From the NCBI GenBank assembly GCA_900753715.1, contig CAAEAE010000148.1, positions 1 through 11,123 of the forward strand: a DNA stretch of 11,123 nucleotides, given 5' to 3'. Shown piece after piece: positions 1 to 5,708 of the stretch (positions are counted from its first letter, which is position 1; the number at the start of each line of letters is the position of its first letter). A model generated the notes under the pieces. That model was given only the letters and a program-made list of their open reading frames with translations, did not search any database and had not been told where the DNA came from. Source of the DNA: an uncultured Roseburia sp. (GTDB lineage Bacteria > Bacillota_A > Clostridia > Lachnospirales > Lachnospiraceae). The position numbers and the translations under genes were made by a program.

Positions 1-53
1 CCTGCCACTATCAGCCACGCTTTCCTCTCTTCGTCTCTCCTTCTATTGCCCAT
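1..53 (-). CDS. 5' end of an unidentified gene, probably a membrane protein (partial)
   Basis: An ATG at position 53 on the minus strand opens a frame with no stop to the window edge. It encodes 17 full codons reading MGNRRRDEERKAWLIVA. A good Shine-Dalgarno (GGAG, five bases before the ATG) precedes it, and it starts 21 bases after the stop of the GT2 gene, so it is very likely the next gene of the same operon. The visible N terminus is strongly charged (RRR, DEER, K) and then turns hydrophobic (AWLIVA), the usual pattern of a protein whose first membrane helix starts near residue 12. A polytopic glycosyltransferase or another membrane protein of the polysaccharide pathway would fit, but nothing in these residues identifies a family. 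Confidence 0.55.
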   Translation of the reverse strand, partial: MGNRRRDEERKAWLIVA

Positions 54-74
54 CAAATCTCCATTCCGAGAAAC

Positions 75-1010
75 CTACCTGCTGTTCCTCTTCTGCTCTG
101 CCACCCGGTTGTACCGGTATTCAAAATCTCTTCTGTCCTTCCACGTCATCTCCTCCAGTATCATGCCGGAAAAGAAAGACTGTATCGCCGCCAGCGCAAT
201 GAAGCCGCTGACAATCAGGGTCGGAAAACGTGGAACCAGCCCGGTGCTGAAATATTCAAGCAGAACAGGAACCATCATCACCGTGGACACCGCCGCCATC
301 AGCAGTGCAATCAGACTGAAAAACGCCCTTGGCTTGTATGTCTTGAACAGCTGCACAATCTTCCACAAAACCTTGAAGCCGTCCGAGTATGTGTTCAGTT
401 TGGAAACACTGCCGGATGGTCTGTCCCGGTAATCCACAATCACGTTATCCACCTGCATCCTGTAATTGACTGCATGGATCGTCATTTCCGTCTCAATCTG
501 GAAGCCGGCGCTGAACACCGGAAATGTCTTTACAAACTCATAGCTGAAAGCCCTGTATCCGGTCATAATATCCTTGATATCCGAGTGGAACAGACTGTTG
601 ATGGTTCCCCTCACCAGACTGTTTCCGAAGTTGTGAAACGGACGCTTGTTTTCGGTAAAGTAGGTGGAGGAAAGCCTGTCTCCCACCACCATGTCGGCAT
701 GACGGCTCAGCACATGACCCACCATCTCGGCAGCACAGTCCAGAGGATAGGTATCATCCCCATCGATCATCAGGTAACACTCCGCCTCAATCTCACGGAA
801 CATTCTGCGCACCACATTTCCTTTGCCCTGTTGATATTCATGGCGCACTACTGCGCCCGCCGCCTCAGCCAGCTTCACGGTTTCATCCGTGGAGTTGTTG
901 TCGTACACATAAACGACCGCTTCCGGCAGTGCCGCCTTTGCATCGGCAACCACCTTTGTAATTGTCTTTTCCTCATTATAGCAAGGAATCAAAACCGCTA
1001 TTTTATCCAT
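75..1010 (-). CDS. GT2 glycosyltransferase, DPM1-like, with two C-terminal membrane helices
   Basis: This 311-residue GT-A fold glycosyltransferase resembles the dolichyl/polyprenyl-phosphate sugar synthases. It has the N-terminal nucleotide-binding signature IPCYNEE (residues 8-14), DNNSTDET (37-44), the metal-binding acidic motif DGDDTYP (83-89), MTGYRAFS (149-156), and a DYRDRPSGSVSK segment (193-204) typical of DPM1-like enzymes. Two hydrophobic helices at about 229-251 and 263-285 are followed by a charged tail. Known relatives move a sugar from a nucleotide donor to a polyprenyl phosphate at the inner face of the membrane; the sugar here cannot be told from the sequence. The frame is open upstream to 1163, but those extra codons lie in the 3' end of asnB. 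The ATG at 1010 has AAAGGAC just before it and begins right at the conserved IAVLIPCYNEE strand, so it is preferred. It starts 29 bases after asnB. Confidence 0.9.
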   Translation of the reverse strand: MDKIAVLIPCYNEEKTITKVVADAKAALPEAVVYVYDNNSTDETVKLAEAAGAVVRHEYQQGKGNVVRRMFREIEAECYLMIDGDDTYPLDCAAEMVGHVLSRHADMVVGDRLSSTYFTENKRPFHNFGNSLVRGTINSLFHSDIKDIMTGYRAFSYEFVKTFPVFSAGFQIETEMTIHAVNYRMQVDNVIVDYRDRPSGSVSKLNTYSDGFKVLWKIVQLFKTYKPRAFFSLIALLMAAVSTVMMVPVLLEYFSTGLVPRFPTLIVSGFIALAAIQSFFSGMILEEMTWKDRRDFEYRYNRVAEQKRNSR

Positions 1011-1039
1011 ATGAGTCCTTTGTCCCTTTTCATACATAC

Positions 1040-2920
1040 TTATTGCATATAGTGACGATACCACTGTTGAAATACAAAGTAAGACCACAACAGCTTTGAG
1101 TAATTTCCTCCCGTAGCCGGTCCTGCATCCCCATGCTTCATATAAATGTCCAGCATATTGCACATATAATCCGCATCAAAGATTCCCTGTCTTATCAGGA
1201 GGTCACGGTCTGCCATGCTCAGAAGCTGTTCCCGCAACGGCCCGCGGAGCCACTTGTCGAGAGGCACTCCGAATCCGACCTTCGGTCTGTCCAACAATGT
1301 TTTTGGAATATAATCATATGCAATGTCCTTTAAAATTCTCTTTTTCACATGCCCGCCATACTTAAAAGAATGGGGAAGTCTGTAGGAATATTCCATTACA
1401 TCCTTATCCAGAATCGGGCACCTTGCTTCCAGAGAATATTTCATGGACGCTCTGTCAACCTTACACAGGATATCTCCCGGCAGATAAGTATCCATATCCA
1501 GAAGCATTCTTCTTTCCTGCCAGTTCTTTTCCCGGTACGCCTGCTCCACCCGATAAAGGATGGGAATTTTCTCGCCCTTTACCATGCCGTAAGCCGTTTC
1601 AAGATAATTGCTTGTTCCAAACTGTGTTTTGGTCTCCTTGTCACGATTTTCGGAAATCACCTGTACGCTGAACGGCATCTTCTTAAGGATACCCAGTTTT
1701 CGGATCCCCGGAAGGTTGCATACGCCATATGTCATCGCTCCCAGAACATCCAGCTTTTGTGCCTGTCCAATTTTGTCATAGACATTATAGCCGCAGAAAA
1801 ACTCATCTCCGCCGTCTCCGGAAAGCACTACCGTCACATCCTTTTTCGCCAGTGCAGACACCAGCATGGTCGGTATCTGAGAACTGTCGGCAAAGGGTTC
1901 GTCGTAATACTGCGGGATGCTGTCAACCAGATCAAACATCTCCTTCTCGGAGATATACAACTCCGTGTGGTTGGTTCCTAAATGTGCGGCAACCTCTTTT
2001 GCGTATTTGGCTTCATTGTATTTTTCCTCGTTAAAGCCTATGGAGTATGTCTTGACCGGCTGCGGTGATAAGCTCTGTGCAATCGCCGTAATCAAAGAGG
2101 AATCATACCCTCCGCTTAAGAATGTTCCAAGCGGCACATCCGAGATCATACGCAGCGACACGGAACGGTTCAGCAGATCCTTAAGCTCCTGTTTCGCCTG
2201 TGCATAATCCTCCACCGGATTCGCCTTATATCTGTGGTATACTTCCTTTATATCCCAGAATTTCCATGTATTGATATTTCCCTGAGAAAATCTCAGAATA
2301 CTTCCCGGCTCCAGCTTGGAGACATTTTCAAAAATGGTATCCGGTGCATTGATATACTGATGATATAAATAACGGGACAGCACTTCCGTGCGGATTTTCT
2401 TTTCAAATCCCGGGCATTCCATGATCGGTTTCAACTCCGATGCAAATACCAGATTGCCCTGTTCAAGCCGGTAATAGAGCGGTTTTTTCCCAATGCGGTC
2501 CCTCACCAGATAAAACTCCTCTGTTTCCCGGTCAAACAGTGCAATGGCAAACATTCCGTTAAAGCGTGACACACAGTCAATTCCCCACTTCAAATATGCG
2601 GCTATGATCACCTCTGTGTCGCAGGTGGAACAGAACGGATAATCTGTAAGCTCCTCTTTTAATTCCTGAAAATTGTAAATCTCGCCATTATAAACCACCG
2701 AAATCCGTTTATCCGGCGAATGCATGGGCTGGTGTCCCATAGGTGACAAATCCAGAATGGACAGACGCCGCTGTGCAAGTCCGACCGAATAACCGCCCTT
2801 TGCGGGGTAAATCTCCTCCCCGCTGTCATTCGGCCCCCTGTGATACATGGTATCGTTCATCCTTTTTAGCTGTTCCGGTGTGATCCTGTTTTTAGATACA
2901 AAACCGCAAATACCGCACAT
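1040..2920 (-). CDS. asnB: Asparagine synthase-type glutamine-dependent amidotransferase
   Basis: The 626-residue, two-domain enzyme has the architecture of class B asparagine synthetase. The N-terminal glutaminase domain starts MCGICGF, so after Met removal Cys2 is the nucleophile; RRLSILDLS (51-59), VVYNGEIYNF (75-84) and CDTEV (100-104) form the glutamine pocket. The C-terminal synthetase domain carries the ATP-pyrophosphatase loop SGGYDSS (269-275), usually SGGLDSS, and LSGDGGDEFF (366-375). Both active sites look complete and the length is normal for the long EPS-locus type. Family members make asparagine from aspartate, ATP and glutamine; several encoded in O-antigen or capsule clusters (for example WbtH of Francisella) instead amidate sugar uronic acids. 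With a UDP-glucuronate epimerase in the same locus, uronamide formation is a reasonable inference, but asparagine synthesis cannot be excluded. The ATG at 2920 follows GGGAGG by nine bases and lies 32 bases after the deacetylase-like gene. Confidence 0.93.
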   Translation of the reverse strand: MCGICGFVSKNRITPEQLKRMNDTMYHRGPNDSGEEIYPAKGGYSVGLAQRRLSILDLSPMGHQPMHSPDKRISVVYNGEIYNFQELKEELTDYPFCSTCDTEVIIAAYLKWGIDCVSRFNGMFAIALFDRETEEFYLVRDRIGKKPLYYRLEQGNLVFASELKPIMECPGFEKKIRTEVLSRYLYHQYINAPDTIFENVSKLEPGSILRFSQGNINTWKFWDIKEVYHRYKANPVEDYAQAKQELKDLLNRSVSLRMISDVPLGTFLSGGYDSSLITAIAQSLSPQPVKTYSIGFNEEKYNEAKYAKEVAAHLGTNHTELYISEKEMFDLVDSIPQYYDEPFADSSQIPTMLVSALAKKDVTVVLSGDGGDEFFCGYNVYDKIGQAQKLDVLGAMTYGVCNLPGIRKLGILKKMPFSVQVISENRDKETKTQFGTSNYLETAYGMVKGEKIPILYRVEQAYREKNWQERRMLLDMDTYLPGDILCKVDRASMKYSLEARCPILDKDVMEYSYRLPHSFKYGGHVKKRILKDIAYDYIPKTLLDRPKVGFGVPLDKWLRGPLREQLLSMADRDLLIRQGIFDADYMCNMLDIYMKHGDAGPATGGNYSKLLWSYFVFQQWYRHYMQ

Positions 2921-2952
2921 ACTGTCCGTCCTCCCAAGCCTGTCAGTCTATT

Positions 2953-3726
2953 TTACACATGCAGCACCGCATGCTCCATAAACCAATCAATATACTCGCC
3001 GAAATCCTTGCATTCATTGTCAATGCTGTGGATCATTTCCTCCGTTTTCTCTACCACCAAGGTCTTGTAGTTGTCAAAATTATCGTATCCCTGCTTTGTC
3101 CACGCGAACGGATGGGTCAGGATCTGCACCTTATCATGGGATAGAATGTTCTTTTCATCCGGGTAGCCGTAACGCCATATGTGGTTGGCATCCGACATGT
3201 ACTTTACCGCAACGGGCGTGTCCGGCGTCACATTCTCCGCAAAGGTAAAGAAATCGTCCTGATAAGCATTCAGGATTCCCTCCAGTTTGATGTTCTCCCG
3301 CAAAATATCCTTGGAGGGTCTGTGTACGGAGAAGGTGTCCACCTTGAATCCGAACATCGTGCTCAGGATCTCCATTTCTTTCACGATCTGCCTGCGCACC
3401 TGCTGCATATCCGTCATGCCGTTAAGCGCATAATGAAGCCCGATTTCATGCCCTCTCTCATGCATATCCTTCAGCATATCCATGTTCTTTCTGGAAAGGA
3501 TATTATAGGAGTTGTTCGTCCACTGGAAAAAATAAGTAGAAGTGAAATCCATGCTTTCCTCTACCTTGGACAACTCATAAGCACGTTCTACACTATACTC
3601 CACATCATGCCGCATAATGACGAAGCGGTCCCGCGCAATCGCCTCCCTGTAACCCGCCTGCAATCCGGTTGACTTTATAATCCTTATTATTTCCCGATAA
3701 TCATCATAAGAAAACATTCTGCTCAC
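2953..3726 (-). CDS. Polysaccharide deacetylase-like (NodB/CE4-fold) protein
   Basis: This 257-residue soluble protein with no signal peptide belongs to the polysaccharide-deacetylase-like group recognised by an RHDV(D/E) motif. Visible landmarks are VIMRHDVEYS (36-45, with the presumed metal/catalytic Asp41), TYFFQW (64-69), RGHEIGLHY (91-99), FSVHRPS (132-138) and ILTHPFAW (202-209). These correspond in order to the metal-binding strand, the His motif, the central motif and the late Leu-Thr-His motif of NodB-type deacetylases. The classic second His of motif 2 (His-x-x-x-His) is not present: residue 102 after His98 is Asn. Activity as an N- or O-deacetylase of a sugar intermediate is therefore an inference. 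The chosen start is GTG at 3726, four bases after GGGAGG; an in-frame ATG three codons later would give MFSYDDY. It begins nine bases after the GT4 stop, so it is operonic. Confidence 0.72.
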   Translation of the reverse strand: MSRMFSYDDYREIIRIIKSTGLQAGYREAIARDRFVIMRHDVEYSVERAYELSKVEESMDFTSTYFFQWTNNSYNILSRKNMDMLKDMHERGHEIGLHYALNGMTDMQQVRRQIVKEMEILSTMFGFKVDTFSVHRPSKDILRENIKLEGILNAYQDDFFTFAENVTPDTPVAVKYMSDANHIWRYGYPDEKNILSHDKVQILTHPFAWTKQGYDNFDNYKTLVVEKTEEMIHSIDNECKDFGEYIDWFMEHAVLHV

Positions 3727-3735
3727 CGTTCCTCC

Positions 3736-4836
3736 CTACTTTTTGCACAGTTCTTCTATATAGTCATGCCACTGCCTGCACACCGCCTGCGTACTTGCGA
3801 TTTCACCAAGCTTGCGCGCATTCTCTCCCAGCCGCTCCGCCAGCTCCCTGTCCTCGATCAGACGGTTGATGCCCGCCTCCATGGCGTCCGCATCCTTTAT
3901 AGGCACAAGAATACCGTTTACACCATCCTGTATCAATGTCCTCGGGCCGCCGCACGGACAATCTGTCGCTACAATCGGAAGTCCCAACGCCATGGCTTCC
4001 ATCAGCGCATTGGGAAGTCCCTCCCAGTCGGAGGAAAACGCAAACAGCGCCGCGTCTGCAAGCTGCTTCTCCAGCGTATCACTGGCTCCTTTCAGGAACA
4101 CATAGGATTCTGCTTCATGCCCGGCGATACTCTGCTCCAGAAGCTCCTTGGTTCCGTCATAGGAATCCCCGCCGTAAATTTCCAGAACATAATCCGGATG
4201 TTTTTGGTGTACCCGGCAGAAAGCCTCAATCAACATTAGTTGGTTCTTGAAATCAACCAGCCTGCCGGACTGCACCACCGCCTTTCTTCTCTCCGAAGGC
4301 TTGGGGACACCGATATACTTGTCATTGATCGGGTTCAGGATAATACGTGATTTTCTCTGAACGCGGTCAGAAAAAAACTGCTTTGCCCCCTCCGTCTGAA
4401 ACACATTTCCGGCTGCCCGCGAATAGAACAGCGGAATCAGCACCTTGTCTGTTTTTTCCACATAGTGAAGATACGGGTTTGTGCGTACTGAGACAATCAC
4501 CGGAATCCTTGTAAAGACCGTTGCCATCAGAGCGCGATAATTGGCTTTTTTTGCAAACGCAATCACCATATCGGGCTTTTCCTTTTTCAGAAAAGCGCGC
4601 AGGTTCTGAATCCGGTATAAAAATTTTCTCCGGGAGGACGCTTTCTCCTGCTGCTCGGTAAGACCCACATGTACCCGTCTGATCCTCTCGTCGATTGTAA
4701 ACTCATTGTCCGCCACCCATTCCGTGGCGATCACAACCTCGTACCTGCCGTCTGCGAAATAATTCGCCAACGTGGTCACAACCCGCTCGGCTCCGCCCTG
4801 CTCCAGACAATTCAGATGAAAAACTATTTTGCGCAT
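3736..4836 (-). CDS. GT4-family (GT-B fold) glycosyltransferase
   Basis: This 366-residue cytoplasmic glycosyltransferase fits the GT4 family. The N-terminal Rossmann half starts MRKIVFHLNCLEQGGAERV, whose GGAER (14-18) is the usual acceptor-side glycine loop. The donor half has SGRLVDFKNQ (190-199), the phosphate-contact Arg/Lys segment, and EGLPNALME (272-280), where Glu272 and Glu280 form the E-x7-E signature. GLPIVATDCPCGGPRTLI (285-302) follows, a continuation common in capsule and EPS enzymes. It would transfer a sugar from a nucleotide donor to a growing lipid-linked repeat unit; donor and acceptor cannot be read from sequence. The gene begins only four bases after the abi-like stop, and its AAAGGA ribosome site lies inside the last codons of that gene, which suggests translational coupling. 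Its composition (55% and 60% GC in the 60-base samples at 3901 and 4021) differs sharply from the abi-like gene just upstream. Confidence 0.92.
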   Translation of the reverse strand: MRKIVFHLNCLEQGGAERVVTTLANYFADGRYEVVIATEWVADNEFTIDERIRRVHVGLTEQQEKASSRRKFLYRIQNLRAFLKKEKPDMVIAFAKKANYRALMATVFTRIPVIVSVRTNPYLHYVEKTDKVLIPLFYSRAAGNVFQTEGAKQFFSDRVQRKSRIILNPINDKYIGVPKPSERRKAVVQSGRLVDFKNQLMLIEAFCRVHQKHPDYVLEIYGGDSYDGTKELLEQSIAGHEAESYVFLKGASDTLEKQLADAALFAFSSDWEGLPNALMEAMALGLPIVATDCPCGGPRTLIQDGVNGILVPIKDADAMEAGINRLIEDRELAERLGENARKLGEIASTQAVCRQWHDYIEELCKK

Positions 4837-4840
4837 ATTT

Positions 4841-5500
4841 CTAGTTTCCTTTCACTTGGCAACTCTGTATTTGCTTCCACTGGGCAGGAAATCCCATATA
4901 CTTTCTCATTTGATTTTCATCCAACCGTTTCGTTGATCGACACAATTTCTCTAATAAATCGCCTATTTGAATTACCAATTCCCTCATTTCATCTTCATCC
5001 AAAAGATATCGCAAACAGATTAGAACCGCAAACAAATCCGCCTTTCCTGTCTTATATTCATTTCCCTGTTTCGCAAGATTCATTGCCTGATGAAGATCGC
5101 AATTCTTTATTGCACCTTTTCGATATTTGTAATCATATAATCTTTCATTATGTGCACATACATTCCGCACTCGTGACAGCAAATCCAACATTCTGCTCAA
5201 TTCTTCTTCATTAACATTGTCGTATTCCTTGCTTACACGCGATTGCACTTTAGGAGGGAGATAACTGTACATCTTGGATATACTTCCCATTGGCAAGGCC
5301 TTTACCATAACCCATAAAGGTATATTATGATATACGTCCTTTTGGTGCTGAATATATGGATAATCCTTCGGATCTTCTGCTATTTTTGCCAGCTTCAACA
5401 CCAGTTTATCAATCCCCTCCCTATTTCCCGGGGTGCAATTATACTTGGTTGCATCCAGATACGCCTGCTGCCCGCTCCCATATTCCTCGCTCATTCGCAT
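4841..5500 (-). CDS. N-terminally truncated Abi_2 (AbiD/AbiF-like) HEPN-domain protein
   Basis: The 219 residues match the central and C-terminal part of Abi_2 family abortive-infection proteins. Residues 61-79 read PLWVMVKALPMGSISKMYS, the characteristic family block, and VRNVCAHNERLYD (111-123) holds Arg112 and His117, the Rx4H motif of HEPN ribonuclease folds. Full-length relatives are roughly 300 residues and start with a conserved region ending in an IALRTKI-type helix before a Y-G-x-Y-L segment. Here the protein starts directly at SEEYG...AYLD, so about 100 N-terminal residues are missing, and no remnant was found upstream, where a terminator and promoter sit. The start is nevertheless well formed: ATG at 5500, five bases after AGGGG. 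The gene is AT-rich (35% and 40% GC in samples at 4921 and 4981). It is either a decaying fragment or a short expressed HEPN protein translated ahead of, and coupled to, the GT4 gene. The family is fairly sure; function is unknown. Confidence 0.75.
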   Translation of the reverse strand: MRMSEEYGSGQQAYLDATKYNCTPGNREGIDKLVLKLAKIAEDPKDYPYIQHQKDVYHNIPLWVMVKALPMGSISKMYSYLPPKVQSRVSKEYDNVNEEELSRMLDLLSRVRNVCAHNERLYDYKYRKGAIKNCDLHQAMNLAKQGNEYKTGKADLFAVLICLRYLLDEDEMRELVIQIGDLLEKLCRSTKRLDENQMRKYMGFPAQWKQIQSCQVKGN

Positions 5501-5518
5501 ATCATCCCCTAAACAAAT

Positions 5519-5546
5519 AGAAGAGGCTCCCTCGGGAGCCTCTTCT
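5519..5546 (-). terminator. Strong intrinsic terminator just before the abi-like start codon
   Basis: A perfect 12-bp stem (AGAAGAGGCTCC paired with GGAGCCTCTTCT) closes a CGAG tetraloop. On the minus strand it is followed by ATTTGTTT, a T-rich though interrupted tract. On the plus strand no T tract follows, so it acts leftwards. It ends 18 bases before the abi-like ATG, and its T tract runs into the AGGGG ribosome site. It lies downstream of the promoter at 5590-5618, so it would stop most transcripts from that promoter and also those from the epimerase operon, unless antitermination occurs. Confidence 0.8.
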
Positions 5547-5547
5547 G

Positions 5548-5574
5548 GTCACAGGCCACGCAAGCTTCTGTGAC
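5548..5574 (-). other. Leader hairpin directly upstream of the terminator
   Basis: On the minus strand GTCACAG is followed by 13 bases and then its exact complement CTGTGAC, a 7-bp perfect stem. Inside it, GC/GC plus a T-G pair can extend the stem after an AA bulge. Only one base separates this hairpin from the terminator stem, so the two helices could stack. It begins about ten bases after the predicted transcription start, making it the first structure in the RNA. A role as a recognition element for a regulator, an sRNA fold or a 5' stabilising hairpin is inferred only from its position. Confidence 0.6.
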
Positions 5575-5589
5575 ACGATCACTATGGCT

Positions 5590-5618
5590 AATATACCATG
5601 ACACGACATGACTGTCAA
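5590..5618 (-). promoter_or_regulatory. Near-consensus sigma-A promoter, minus strand
   Basis: On the minus strand the -35 box TTGACA (5613-5618, perfect consensus) is separated by exactly 17 bases from the -10 box TATATT (5590-5595, one mismatch to TATAAT). The expected start is near 5583-5585, about 85 bases before the abi-like ATG. It would drive the abi-like, GT4, deacetylase-like, asnB and GT2 genes if RNA polymerase passes the terminator at 5519-5546. It is the best-matching promoter in the window. Confidence 0.82.
5597..5612. repeat. Two direct CATGAC repeats, 10-bp period, in the promoter spacer
   Basis: CATGAC occurs at 5597-5602 and again at 5607-5612 on the plus strand, exactly one helical turn apart. 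Both lie within the 17-bp spacer between the -35 and -10 boxes of the minus-strand promoter. Tandem half-sites with a period near 10 bp are the usual layout for response-regulator-type DNA binding, so this may be an operator. Six-base repeats can also arise by chance. Confidence 0.35.
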
Positions 5619-5679
5619 TAATTAATTGCATCCAATCACACTGCCCTATCAGCCAATTATAGTTTATGCTCCTGCTACC

Positions 5680-5703
5680 TTTTGTATTACAGGATATACA
5701 AAA
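5680..5703. repeat. AT-rich inverted repeat after the epimerase gene
   Basis: TTTTGTAT (5680-5687) and ATACAAAA (5696-5703) form a perfect 8-bp inverted repeat with an 8-base loop. It starts six bases after the epimerase stop codon and about 60 bases upstream of the -35 box at 5613-5618. It could be a weak transcript-end hairpin for the epimerase operon or a protein-binding dyad. There is no T tract after it on the minus strand (AAAAGGTAGC follows), so it is not a standard terminator. Confidence 0.4.
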
Positions 5704-5708
5704 CAAGC

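Noticed and set aside
1011..1163. Upstream extension of the GT2 reading frame to an ATG at 1163
   Set aside because: These 51 codons overlap the 3' end of asnB, have no family similarity, and the ATG at 1010 has a good AAAGGAC site and begins at the conserved GT2 strand.
4841..5500. Complete Abi toxin-antitoxin or phage-defence system
   Set aside because: The N-terminal Abi_2 region is missing and no partner antitoxin or second defence gene lies nearby; neighbours are polysaccharide genes.
5519..5546. Bidirectional terminator
   Set aside because: The plus-strand side is followed by GGTCACAGG with no T tract and no plus-strand gene ends here, so only leftward termination is supported.
5656..5661. 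Perfect TATAAT on the minus strand as a further promoter
   Set aside because: At 17-base spacing the -35 position reads CAAAAG, far from consensus, and no extended -10 TG is present.
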